Assembly: GCA_030272585.1 (NCBI GenBank)
Contig: BSYQ01000016.1
Span: forward strand, 434,001 to 498,000
Source: Bryopsis sp. KO-2023
Taxonomy: Eukaryota > Chlorophyta > Ulvophyceae > Bryopsidales > Bryopsidaceae
Length of the DNA stretch: 64,000 nt
Direction of reading: 5' to 3'
In this document: positions 35,272 to 48,694 of the stretch, in pieces
How the letters are laid out: each line of letters opens with the position of its first letter
Position numbering within the stretch: the first letter of the stretch is position 1
Program-made: the position numbers and the translations under genes
Notes under the pieces: generated by a model
Database searches by the model: none
What the model was told of the DNA's origin: nothing
Seen by the model: the letters and a program-made list of their open reading frames with translations, nothing else

Positions 35272-38248
35272 ATGTTGAGATTGCTCAACGGAAAGGGCCG
35301 CAGCAGAGTCGCACTGCTCGTTGGTAAAAGCACAAGATCAACCCCCCAACGACGTTTTCGAATGCCAACGAAGAACATCGTGAGTCCCACATTCTACAAA
35401 AGAAAGCTTCCATGTCCCCCTGCGATCGAATTCTCGTCAACGGAAGGTAATCGAGGATCATTGATCCAGCCCTGGCGATTGTTTCCGCATGTGTTTTGAA
35501 AGATTGTTGAGGGAGACCCTACCCCCCTCCCTTCCCAGCGTCACGCCGGATTGAGTAGAACACGATTTGCAGAAAGCAGCGACGGAGTGAGCATATTTTG
35601 AGTTTGCATTGCAAACATTGCAAGCCTGAACCCCCCAGATATCTGTGTTTGTTTTCTTTGAACATGAATCATCAGATTGGAATGGATCCAAGTATCAGAA
35701 TCAACAATGTGGATTTGGGGGTGCTTGGGGTATTGAGGGTGGTCAGGCTCCGACGAGATTGAAGGTTTGCTGTTTTCTGCAATGATTTGCCAGGTGAACA
35801 TGTCTTCCAGGAAGCACTGTGCCAAGGGACCATGGCTGGCTTTTTCAAACTCATTGAGCAGTTCCGGTAGGAGCAGCAGCAAGAGTTTTGATCTATATAA
35901 ACATATCCATGATGAGCTCCACAGAAATGTGAAACATCTTGGGGGTGTGAGTTGAAAAAGGATCTAGGGTTTAGCAACTGGTGACCTGGTGTTATTTCAG
36001 GACCCAAGATGAACCTGCGTTTTGTGGGTTGGCTAGTTTGGCAATGGTTTTGAATGCTCTGTCGATTGACCCTGGTCGAACTTGGAAAGGCCCCTGGAGA
36101 TGGTTCAGCGAAAGTCTATTGGACTGCTGCAAGCCTTTGGATCGAGTGAAAGAGGAGGGGATCATTTTCAATCAGGTGATTATTGAATGTACAATAGGAT
36201 CAGAGCAAGTGTTAATAAATTGATCAATAATGAGGTTTTTTTTACTGATAGAATAAAAACTTTCCGAAACTCGATACGAAAAGGCTATCTATCTTCATGT
36301 CTCATGGATTGTGCAGTAGGGGTGTCCGATCGCTTGATCAAATTCTCTGATTCATTTCCCAACCCTTCGCTTCCATGAATAAGTGTGAGTTGCAGTCGCA
36401 CATATTTCAAAATAGAAAAGTGTTGGAAAGAGCGAGAGAGTGGGCAGTTGGTTTGTGAAGCTTCCAGGTTGCATGTTTGGCAAGATGCAATGGGGCCGAA
36501 GCGCTGGAAATGAAGTCAGGAACTTTTAGCATTGACGAGTTCCGAAGTACAGTGTTGGAGGTCTGCAGGTCGGGCAAAGAGCATATCGTTGTCTCCTATT
36601 CTCGAAAAAACGTAAGCTAAGAATAGATGATAGAATTTGCCTGGTTTCATGGTTTTAATTCAAAAAACATCTTCCGTGATATGCAGCCTCAGCAATTGGG
36701 GGGGGGGTGAAGATGTGTCTCAGTATTAATTGAAATATTGATTGAAATTTGTTACATGTGTCATCGACAGCAAAGAAAAAGGATTGAAATTTCGAAAAGA
36801 TGCATATCCATCCATGAGTCTGGCTGTGCTGGGTATGTTTAATTGTTGTCTCTGGAGGGCTTTCTTGGATAAGGCTGTTGGTGTTGATTTTCTGTGCAGT
36901 TTCAACAAACGGGCGATGGACACTTCAGTCCTATTGGGGGCTATCACGAAGATCGAGACTTGGTGCTGATCCTGGACACCGTAAGGTTTTTTCTTCCTTT
37001 CCCTTGCATGTTTATGTGAAATGATCCATCTCCCCATGTTGGGGTGTTGGGATTCGTGCGATCAACTATTTCAAATTCTGTGTTTTGAAACTTTATCGCC
37101 TCGATTTCTGCAATTCTGCGCCATTGTGTTCCTTCTCCAATGGGGCCTCGATTTCGATTTGTCTAATTTTTGATTTGTCAAGGTTTGGTGTGGGAATGCG
37201 TACATGCAGGCCAGGTTCAAGTACCCCCCACATTGGGTTTCCCTCCCGTTGCTCTATGAAGCCATGGGGGCAATCGATAAATCGACGGGTGAGCCACGCG
37301 GTTTCATGAAGCTGGGGGTCGCCTATGTGGAACCTTCTGCACTGTTCACCTTCATGGTTGAACCGGAGAGAATTGGCACCATCCAGAAAATCATCAAAGA
37401 AACTTTACCCGCTCATGTCAAGGTGGGTCGATTGTTATTCTCCATGTTTGTCTCGAATTGCTGTCAATGCACATAATCGACAGCCAAGGGTTGAAGGGTA
37501 AACTACCCACCAATAACAGAGATTCGGACCATTAGGTTTTTTGAAGAGGGGGGGGAGTTCTCCACGGGACTGCATCCCCCTGGGAATAATTTTTTCAAAA
37601 AAGATGTGATTGTATGAGACGTACTTTGCAGGAACTTGCAGCTGCTGGCATTGGTGCTGAAGAGGCTGTTTCCAGGCTGGTCAGGATAAGTCGCATTCGA
37701 GGTTTGGAGAGATTTCTTGCCATAAGGATAATATGCACTGGAGAAAGCTGCCGGCAGAGTTGCTCAGAACGGCAGAAGGCGATATTGGATGCAGTCCGTG
37801 GCCTTCCCATACGAAAAGTGGGTGTTTTTGCTTTGATCAAGAATTGAGGTAGTTCGTTCTGTGTTGGCTCATACTCTATCCGATGGCGAAACCGCAGTCA
37901 AGGGTGTTTTTCATGGATCGATAATGATTCGTTCTGTTTCTTGGTTTTGTCGCCCAGGCTTTGGTCGATAACCTAGATGGGACCTCTGGGGATGACATGC
38001 TGCCAGATAAATTGGCGATTCTGTTGGTTCTGCTGACAGACAGAGTGTGCGAAATGGACCTGCCGTCAAAATTCAAGGAAGACTGGAAATCTTTCTTGGA
38101 TGTTTCTGAGGTCAGCCCGTTACTGGACGATGAGGTTGCCTTCCTCAAGGAGCAACTGACACAAGTTATCCGGATGGAGGATCTCGAGAAAACGCGCAGA
38201 GAAAATCCAACTGTTCGGAAGGAGCAGATGGGGGTTAAAGCCAATTAG
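35272..38248 (+). CDS. PCS: Phytochelatin synthase
   Basis: Gamma-glutamylcysteine dipeptidyl transpeptidase that makes phytochelatins from glutathione to bind cadmium and other metals. Exons 35272-35446, 35794-35866, 36001-36175, 36468-36611, 36900-36980, 37210-37422, 37632-37817 and 37958-38248 give 445 residues with all phases consistent. The catalytic papain-like domain covers about residues 35-250: [16 protein letters not shown], then [19 protein letters not shown] with the nucleophile Cys, [13 protein letters not shown], the catalytic His in [12 protein letters not shown], and the Asp in [24 protein letters not shown] closes the domain. The C-terminal part is variable, Cys-poor apart from [10 protein letters not shown], and ends with a helix. 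The first about 30 residues are Arg-rich and could be an organelle signal; a second ATG (MPTKN) would skip them. Confidence 0.95.
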
Positions 38249-38285
38249 ATGTATGGAGGAAGGCCAAAAAAAGATACACGAGGTT

Positions 38286-38310
38286 GGGGGGGGGGGGGGG
38301 GGGGGGGGGG
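38286..38310 (+). repeat. 25-nt poly-G run
   Basis: An uninterrupted run of 25 G just after the phytochelatin synthase stop, inside its probable 3' UTR. Its exact length may be unreliable because such runs are hard to sequence. Confidence 0.85.
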
Positions 38311-39677
<1,367 letters not shown>

Positions 39678-40590
39678 AGGAGGGGATTTGGGGTCGGCTG
39701 TTGAGTGAATTTCTTTCTTTTCTTTGCGTTTTTTTTTTCTTGCGGTTTGGGATGAGGCGGGCCAGGAGGGACGCATATGTATATGGAGGGGGTGGGGAAT
39801 AAAGGCCGCCTGGAAGCTTTTTTGAAACCGCTAATATAGACGATATTCAGCAAGTGCCAAACTGTAGGTGGCAGATAACTGGTGCTGTGGTGGTTTGGGA
39901 CCTTGCTGGAAAGGGAAGGGTAAAAATTGAATTAGGAATTAGAAAAAAAGAGAGAAAAAAAAGAAAAAGAGCAAGGGATGGGGAGTGGCATGGGCATGAG
40001 AAGTGAATACTGGTTTTGATAGTGTAATTGATCAATTGACAATCAGTGATTGGAAGATGGAAGAGAAATGGCCACCACAAAAGGCAGACAAAGGATAGCC
40101 CAGAGATTGAAATAGAAAAAGAAAGGCTTACTTTACATAGAAACACTTGGTAACGCTACATCCCTGCACACACTATTCTATAATCTATAAATTCTTATTG
40201 AAGTGACTGGTTGAACCCGTGAACTGAATTTCCCTCTTTCCATGTTAGTTGATCTTCTCCTCGAACCTACCCTCCCATTCTCAACTCGCTCTTGTTCGTT
40301 GCTAAAATTCTTTTGTCATCCATCCTCCCTATCTTCCTTCCCCTCTTCAACCTTCTCCCCTTCATCCTTCAATGCTCGAATATCTGAAAAGAACATGTGG
40401 ATGAGTCAAATTTCTCTGTCTGTCTTAGCCCGAAGTCTTCTTCCCACTGTCTGTGTTGAACTTCTGTTTTGAACTGTTAAAAAAGGAGAAATCGCCTGTG
40501 GAGGGGAGTGCGGTCACAATGCCCCTCTCCCTGAAGTTCGAATTTGGATCTGACTAAATGAGCTCCGAAATACCATTACTTATTAATTCC
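39678..40590. other. Intergenic, UBE2E / DOT1-like gene (tail to tail)
   Basis: About 910 bp, partly purine-rich on the plus strand (39940-39990). No coding pattern was seen; two 3' UTRs are expected. Confidence 0.45.
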
Positions 40591-42735
40591 TTATTTCCAC
40601 AGCAGGCTATGCGCACCTCGTCGTTTTGCCCAGCTCAATCTGGTCCCTTTCGAGACGGGGTGTTCAGCTTTGATCTCAGCAGCCCATTCCTCTCCCGCCT
40701 CCTTGTTTTTCTTCTCCCTGGTATCCTTGGGGCTCGAAATTGCGGCAGGGATGATTGGCAGAGGAGAAACCGGCGACTGCTCAGATTTCCGAAACATGTA
40801 TGCCATGAATTTCCTCCCACTCCCTGCACAATGCAATTCTCAACACTCAAACACCACTGACAATAATCCATGGGAAGCTCTCGATGCTACCTTCATGGCA
40901 TCATCAAACAGAAACACGTTTGTGTGCATACATGGGGTTTCGAAGTGGTTCAAGATTTCATTTCTTTCACTTGGTAGCTGATCGCCTGATCTGCCATCAG
41001 CGTTTCGTTGCAACAAAAACCCATACCTGACATTGAAACTCTGATGGAGTCGAGGAGTGCCAATGGGCCAAAGCCCATTTTTCTCATTTCAAGAGCTGGG
41101 TCTTTTCTGAAAGCTTTTTGAACGACAGCGACGCCCTGACATCGAAAACAACACACAAGGTTTCAAAAGGCCCCTGAGCGTTTTGAAACCACAATGCTAC
41201 TGCAAGCTTCTGGTACCACCTACTTCATTGCAAGGAGGAATTTCTATTGGCATCCAACTGAATGGATATTTCTTCCCTAATATAAAAATTCTTGTTTTAC
41301 TCATTCTTGATGGTGGACGATATGACATTGTGAGTGAACGACATGATGTGTTTGGCCCCACCTTCATGGTTTCAGATTTCCTGAAGAGCCTTCCGAAAGC
41401 GTTTTTCCCTGTTTGAGGGACCCCCTCCCAAAACGAGTATGCATGAGTGTAGGGATCCAAGGTTTGAATCTGCAATCAAACCAACCTCGATGAGAAATTT
41501 CCAATCGGCAATGTACGAAAGCAAAGCCCTGAAACCCTCCCACTCCATCTGGTTATTCTGAACCCTTTTTTAACCCCAAAATAGAGCATGGTTGACCCCA
41601 GCGTTTAATTCACAGTCTGGACAGGAAAGTAAATTGCCATCTGTAGGAAGCCAAATCGAAACGAGCATTGGGCAGAAAAAGAAAAAGAATAAAACGAAAT
41701 ATCGTTGGCATAGCACAGAATATCGATGCCTTGCCCTCACCTCTTCTATGGAACTGCACGTGATTTTAGGGGTGGTTCCAGGCAGGACAGGTATATCTTG
41801 GGATGTGCAATCTTCAATGGCTCTTTCTATAAAAGTCTCGGCCTTTTGGCATTTTATGCTGTCCAGTTCAATTCCCCAAGCGCCGGAAATGCCAGGATCC
41901 ACTAATGCATGCAGCAAAGGCCTGTCGAATTTAAATAATGCCAAAAAAGTCCCTAAAAAAAGAAATAAAATCGAAAAAACAAAGGACACAAAACACACAA
42001 ACGTGGTTTGCTTCTCCGATAGAGTACTGAGACTGAAATCACAATTTCACTAGTCCTGCAATGCAAAACACTATACTATGTTCTTTTATAAAAAGAACGA
42101 AAAAAGAAAATTCAATTTTAATTTATTGAAATTTGAAAGGAAAGATATGCTTAAGTCAAGCGTACCTTCCAAGACCTGCCCCGATATCCACTAAGGAGCT
42201 TTCATGTGAAAAGTCGCATTTGGTTGTCAATGCATGAAATATCAGACGCATTCCAGTGAGTGTGATCGTTCCGTAAACGCCCACCAGCCCTTCGCCCCCA
42301 CCCAACGATTTCTGGCAGGAGCAGGAAAAAACAAAAACACAGCCATCAAGAAATTCATTCAAGAAAGCAACACCACTGAGAAGGCCATAAAAGTGTTTGC
42401 TCTTCAATTGTGGATGGCTAATTGTATTTCTGTAACTTCTTCGCCAGTACCTCGCGCCGCTGCATTATCCTGTAGAGACTCTTGATTTCAGCCGAGGGAG
42501 GAGGAGGAGGAGCATCACTCTCCTTCTCTTCTTCCTTCACAGCTGCTGCGAGCGGACGATTCTGCGACGAACGCCATATTCCTTACTCTCCCTCTTTCCA
42601 ATTTTCCACAGAATTTTCCAAGTGTTGGCAACTTGTTGGACCCTATCTTACGTTCACTTGTCCCCTGTTCGCGCTGTCCAAATCCACCTTCGCGGGCGAT
42701 TTCGAAGCATCGACTTCTGGGGTGCTCCCTGCCAT
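40591..42735 (-). CDS. DOT1-like class I SAM-dependent methyltransferase
   Basis: Predicted protein methyltransferase with a DOT1-type fold; histone H3 is a possible but unproven target. Exons 42735-42652, 42561-42451, 42311-42166, 41921-41741, 41469-41362, 41135-41027 and 40823-40591 give 323 residues with consistent phases. After a charged, proline-rich N-terminus (APPPPPSAEIKSLYR), GLVGVYGTITLTGMRLIFHA leads into the SAM motif LVDIGAGLGRPLLHALVDPG and motif II ELDSIKC. The following motif IV-like stretch is DPYTHAYSFWEGVP, then FGRLFRKSETMK, MGFGPLALLDSIRVSMSGSG and FMAYMFRK. These segments recur in a protist family annotated as DOT1-domain proteins. It lacks the long coiled-coil tail of animal DOT1L. 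A 105-nt candidate exon at 41480-41590 was excluded. Confidence 0.78.
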
Positions 42736-43102
42736 CGCTCCTCGGCTTTCGTGTTTCAATCTTTCCTCCTTCAGAATCCTCACGCGCAGAGCGTTCACAA
42801 CTCGAAGCCGGTCCCCTCTAACGCACCATTCTTTCAAAAGGATGGACTTTTCGCGGGTTGCCAGAAACTTGAAACCCAACTGTCACATCGTCAGGCTCCG
42901 AAATCAAAAATTCTAAATTTAGCACCAGCAGCACATCTTTCCACTAAAAAAAATTAGCTTCGTTCCACATCCCCAGATTCTTTCCAAACCAATTTTCGCA
43001 ACGAAGAAAAGGATCCAAGTCGTGTCGGTTTTTCCTGAGTTTGATTCTTTTTTGCTTCTTTCTGTTCGTGCTTCCTTTCTCAACTCAAGACTGTGAAAAA
43101 AG
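42736..43102. promoter_or_regulatory. Divergent 5' region, DOT1-like gene / ZNF598-like gene
   Basis: About 370 bp separate the chosen ATG of the minus-strand DOT1-like gene from the plus-strand ATG at 43103. An open frame continues upstream of the DOT1-like ATG to about 42879, so an N-terminal extension is possible. Confidence 0.4.
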
Positions 43103-46100
43103 ATGGACAATTGCTGTGTTGTTTGCGCGGAGCCTCTGGAATGGACGGCGTATGGCCCGTGTGGCCACATGGACACGTGCTCGAAGTGCGTTGCACGCTT
43201 GAGGTTGATCCTCGACGACAAGCGCTGCGTGATTTGCCAACAGGAGGCGGAAGAAGTATACGTTTCTCGTTTCATGGGCGACTACACCACGCGAGTGGGC
43301 CCAGACAAATTTCCCCAACTCAAGGTGAAAATCGCTTCTAGAAAATGAAAACTCAACTTGCAAGATTTGCAAAACGTACCCAACCACTTAGTTAGTGGGG
43401 CCAACCCAGTCCAGTTTGGTTTCTGTGCTGTTGTCAGTTGAGGCAGGCAGGATTTTGCTGGCATATGTTATCGCAAAATAAATGGAGATTTTTTTCAACA
43501 GTTTTCTTGTCTTTTGCTTGGAATAGGACCGAGCAAAGCGACGGGAGCTATTTTACATGCCTCTTATTTCGGCGTTCTTCGATGATGAGGATCACTTCAA
43601 AGACATCAGGTGGGTGGAAAGTCCAAAAAATACCACCTGCAAAAAGCCACCGATAATGGTTGAGAAGGGTTGGACATTTGCCTCTTCTAGTTTGATGCAT
43701 CATCAGTTGCAAGAAATTTTTTCTCAATATTTTGTTTCAGAAATGTTTTTTATGTGCAATGTTGATAGGAACTTATCCAAAAACCAGAATCCAAAATTAT
43801 GGCCAGGGTCTATGTTTTAGGGGTTGAATTGGGGGGGGGGGGTTCAAAGATGGTTCTTAACAGATAGTGGGTGGTTGTGTGCATTAGGGGGATGAGCAGC
43901 TTTACACATTCCGTTTTGAAGGATAAGGAGGATGTTCCAAAATTTCGCACGCTGGGCAGCCTTCGAAACTACATTCAAGAACATTTCAAAAAGCAATTCT
44001 GCGGAATTTGCCTTACAGGCAGAAAGGTATGAATACCTCAAAAAAAAAATTGTTCTATCTGTTTCTTTTTTTTTCTTTTTTTGGAGGTTTTAAGGGGTTT
44101 TGGATTTGTAAATATGGGTATAAAATTCCAAAGAAGTTGGAGAAAATGACTAATTGGTCAAAACTGTAGAATGCTCGGCTGGAGCAACTGATTCAGAAAT
44201 CTAATTAAATTCCTGGTGCTGCTTTTGATGAATTAATTTTATTTATTTTTTTGTTGGATTGTCGTCAGGTTTTCGTCAGTGAACAGATTGTGTATGGAAA
44301 GAATGAGTTAGCTCGGCATTTAAAGCAGGGTGATTTAGAGGGGCCCTTAGCACAAGCAGGTTTCAAGGGCCACCCACAGTGCAGGTGACCAGAGCAATAA
44401 ATTTATGTAAATATTCTTTTGAAAATAGTATTTTTATTTTTCTGAATTCATTTTTCCTTTTTCATTTTTCAAACAGATTATTCGGTTCCAACCTGTCTCG
44501 AAAAAGTCGAAGTTAGAAATACTTGTGTAGCGTATAATTTTGAGGAAAAGAAAACTCATGCTGTTCTACTTAAATTATAATTTTATTTTTTTTCCCACAA
44601 GGGTTCTTTTCATGTCAAGCCTGTGCAAATGAGCGTCATTTGGTGTTTGAAACATATATATACAAAGGTCAAATTCTCCACGCTGTGTATGTGATTGTGA
44701 TTGATGATAATTGATTACAACTGGAGTTTGTTTGTTTTTTTTCCCTGCAGGTTCTGTTCGAAGAGGTTCTATGGGGACCACGAGCTCTTCACCCACAACC
44801 ACCAAAATCACGAAACATGTTTTCTGTGTCGAAGAATTAATCCTGAGCACTACACTTATTACAGAGATTACAACCAACTGGAAGGTAAAGCGACACGATT
44901 TGACGGTGCAATGTTAATACACAGGATGGGTGGATATCCACCAAACTTGCATACCGTTTTTTTCGGAGAAACAAAATGCAGAAGAAGAATCAGCGATCGT
45001 ATGCGATACGTTTGTTTTTTTTGATGAGTTTTTGTTTTGACGGGTGCCTGAAACGATTTTTTTGGATGTTACGTGCAGAGCACTTTCGTGGAGATCATTA
45101 CCCTTGTCCCCACCCCGAGTGCTTGGAAAAGAAATTCGTGGTGTTTGTTACTGAAGCCGAACTGAAACAGCATTTCACCAAAGAGCACAATGACGGAACG
45201 ATGTCTCGGTCCCAAATGAGGGAGGCTCTCACTGTTGAAACCAACTTCCAATACAGGTATTTTCACTAGGATGTATTTTTTCGACCTCAATGCAACCATC
45301 ATTGATCAAGAAACCCTTCCCCCACTTTCAGATCTCTCACTGGAACCGCAGCCCTGGTTTCTTCCAGATTCGCATTTTATTGCTTGCTCCAGCAGACTTA
45401 TCAGTTTTCAGGGGAATGTTCTGAGATCAGTGAATTTAAGCCTTCTGTGTTGCTGGAGACAATGTTTGGCAAAAATTCGGCCACAATGAACTGGAGTGGT
45501 GTCATATCACTCATTGCATTGTGAAGAGCCATGACGGAGCTTGTGGCCTCGACGTAGTACATTTGAGAACCATAAAAATTTGATAATAACAAATAGATTG
45601 TTTTGGGGTTGGATGGGTGCTTTTTTTCTTTTTCTTGGGAGCTCTCTTGAGAAACTGATGGTGAATAGAGATTTGATGGGCTGGTTTGGGTTTGTCCAGG
45701 CGGCCTCGGCAAGAAGAGGCTGCTCCCCCTGAGGTGGACCATAGAGCTGGAGTGGTGATCGGTGGCGGTGGGAATTTCCGCTCAAGACATGGTCGAGGTC
45801 GGGGCCCTGAACCAGACATGACCAGAGCAATTCAGGTATTTCTTTTATTGGATAAATGAATCTCTCGTTTGCTTTGACGAGGGTTGCCTCAATGAGCAAA
45901 GTTGAATTGAGCTGTTCATTTGTTCGACATTTTTGTCGATTTATTGGTGGTGTTGTGAGCTCTTTGGATTTTAAAGAAAGGGAAAAAAAAGTGAAGTGGC
46001 GGAGAGAATGCTGGGCCACCCTCCCTTCCCCCTAGAAAAAAACTCTCGAGAAATGTTATTCCTCATATTGGTCATTTTCGCCCCATTAGCTGCCCCTTCA

Positions 46101-48338
46101 TGTGTTGAGATTGGGCCTCTTTGTATTGCTGTTTGAACCAAAAAAACGAACAGAATAGTCTTCAGACAGTAACGTTGGAGGGTGCAAGTGCTTCGACTGG
46201 GGCTGCCCCCGAACGTCAACCCGGACCTCAGCTGACTGCTGCTGATTTCCCCTCCCTTCCAGAAGGCTCTGCAGGCTTCGCTTCCGCTGGCCAGTCGAAT
46301 GGAAACTGGGGGGGAGCTGCAGGTAAAGAGCACCCTTCTTGTACTTTGGATGTCTTAGCTCGAATTGAAAAAGATGCTTTCCTTTGCCTGCGGAGAAAGA
46401 ACATGCAATTCTTCGTGTGAATTGGGTGTTTGAATGTGATTGCTTTGGCTGCTAGGTCTCCTTCAAGGCGGCAACTTACGTCAGGAAGATTTTCCCAGCC
46501 TCCCCACACAGACAAAGAGTGCGAAACGGCGAGCGAAAATTAAAGAAAAGAAGACAATGGCGGAGCAGCTGCTGGCCAGAAACGGTCAAGTCAAGGTGGT
46601 GCAAAGGACTTCTGGGTCAGGCTCCCAGCCATCCCCCAACTCTTTGCCCATGCGACAGCCCCCCCAAAGTTCGCCTCCGGTAACTGTTAACCCACCTTAT
46701 CTGAGTTCTGCCCAGCCGATGCCTGTCAGACCTGCAATCCTGAGGCAACCTCCACCACAACAGCCTGCACTCCCAAGAGGTACTGGACACTGAAAAGAAA
46801 AAAGTAGACATCCTTCAGATAAATAACGTAACGTCATTCTGTATTGATGGGGATAACGTCGCAAAGAGCACAACCATTTCGAAATCAAAATCATGTGGTG
46901 GGCAATGAATTAAATGCATGAGTTGGCTGTGATGGTCTCAGGAGTTCCACCAGCAGCAGGTGGTTCTGGCATGAATCTGAGGGCGAAAGATTTTCCAGCA
47001 TTGGGTCGATCAGATGCTGGATCGTCAACACCCCAGCCCACATGGAATGCTAAGAGTCAGCCCAAACCAGCGCCAAAAGTTAAGCCTAAACCAGCAAAAC
47101 CCACAGCTCCTCGACCTGAAGACTTCCCCACTTTGGGGGCAGGAGGTTCCAGGCAAAAATCTGGGCCAGCATCTGCTTGGGTACGATGTCATACTTTGGT
47201 TTATGTGTGTGGAAAAAGTGTGATATGAGGCTACAAGTGTGAGGGAGTAGGGTTCAAATATACTTATCCATCAGGATGAACATTTGCTTCTTGAGAGTGG
47301 GTTGGGAAAGGGGATTGAGCTTGTTTCAGTCAGGAGTGTTTGTGCAATTGAAATCAAGGCCAAATGGGTGGTGATATTGAGCAGCACATGTCTTTTCACA
47401 TTCCAAGCAAGTGTTGTAGAAATAGTGAAGACCTAAAGCAGCAATTGTCCTTTCGTCAATTCAGAATGGAAGCTCTCCATCAGGATCTGGTAGAGTGAAC
47501 ATCACTCCAAGTTTGTCTGCTGCCCATGTGGCGCTCAGTAAGAGAATCAAACAGCAAATTTCGGGGGAACAATACAAGGAGCTCCAACGAGCTGCCGAGG
47601 GCTTCACCGGCAGGTCTGTGTCGGCCGATGATTACCATGACACTATAGTTCGGTTGGAAATCGCTCAGTACGCAGCCAGCCTGATCTCGGTTTGCCCGAT
47701 AGCTGACCTTCGCATGGAACTGCTGGAAGTGCACAGGAGGTTCGTCGAATTTGCCACAAAGGTACGTCCAACCTTCCAAGTTGGATCTGGCTCTGGTGCT
47801 TCTTTGTGAGTGTGGGAGTCCCCCTCCCCAAGCTGCTCTGTCGGAAATTGAGAACTTCCAGACCAACAGCTCCATGTATGTAGCATGGTTCTGTGCCGGT
47901 CCCTCAAGATATTTCAAAGCAAATGAATCAACGTCCATCGAATGCTCCACACTTCTGTTTTGGGTTTGTGTGGTGGTGTTTGTTGGCACGTGGTATACAG
48001 CACAGTCAGGCTCCACTTTTCTTGTGTCTCTTTAGAATCCTGACGCAGCCCCGACTCAAGTCCCCGTCGACATTCTGGTGGCCGCCTTGAAAAACACGGA
48101 GGAAAAGCAAGCCTGGTGGTGTTCCAAATGCAAGGTAACTAACGCACCCCAAGCTGATTTCTGTGAGAGCTGTGACCAGCAAAGGCCTGTTGGTGGAGAG
48201 AAACCGAGGGCGAATGATAGGCAAGCTTTCAGGGGAGGGTCGAGGCCAGGGGGGTTGGGGAAAAAGAAAGACAGGGGCTTGTTCGGAGCCAATGTGGAGT
48301 GTAAGAATGGAAACAGCGTTTGGGGAAAGAGGAAGTAG
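43103..48338 (+). CDS. ZNF598: ZNF598/Hel2-type RING E3 ubiquitin ligase
   Basis: Ligase that senses collided ribosomes and ubiquitinates small-subunit proteins to start ribosome quality control. Twelve exons: 43103-43324, 43527-43609, 43888-44026, 44269-44384, 44751-44884, 45079-45256, 45700-45835, 46154-46322, 46456-46779, 46942-47180, 47465-47761, 48036-48338; 779 residues with all phases consistent. The RING finger covers 1-55 (CCVVCAEPL, CGHMDTCSKC, RCVICQQ). A C2H2-like series follows with FCGICLTGRKVF, HPQCRFCSKRFYGDHELFTH and HYPCPHPECLEKKFVVF. The second half is disordered with repeated DFPSLP and DFPALG motifs, as in ZNF598, and an Arg/Gly stretch. A RanBP2-type zinc finger (WWCSKCKVTNAPQADFCESC) lies near the C-terminus, an addition not usual in animal ZNF598. 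Confidence 0.92.
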
Positions 48339-48694
48339 GGTAGCAGCTGGGATGACTCGTGTTTTCTATTTCATTGGCGTGTGTTGTTTTTGTGGATGGT
48401 GATTGGTTTGGTCCCAGATTATGAAAATTGGGGTGGTGCATGGTAGTTGTTTCGACTCTGCATTTGGCTGGGATTGATTTGGAATTGTATTCTTTTACCG
48501 TGCGGGTTTGTACTCGCTTCCTTTAATGGAAATTATTGACGATTTAATTTGACGACCGTGACGTCTTTCTTCCATCCTTTTCAAGAAAAAGCTGTCATCT
48601 ACCCTCCTCGTCAGCCCGCTTCACTTGCCAAGCGAAAACGAAAAAAGAAAAGGTCCACAACACAGTCCGAATTCAGCGCACCGGGAAATCCAGC
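48339..48694. other. Intergenic between ZNF598-like and radial-spoke genes
   Basis: About 356 bp between head-to-tail genes; should contain the ZNF598 3' end and the radial-spoke promoter. No motif assigned. Confidence 0.4.

Noticed and set aside
41469-41540. Possible exon with a 16-nt intron in the DOT1-like gene
   Set aside because: The 16-nt gap is too short for a spliceosomal intron in this gene set, and direct joining of exons 41741 and 41469 keeps phase and family alignment.
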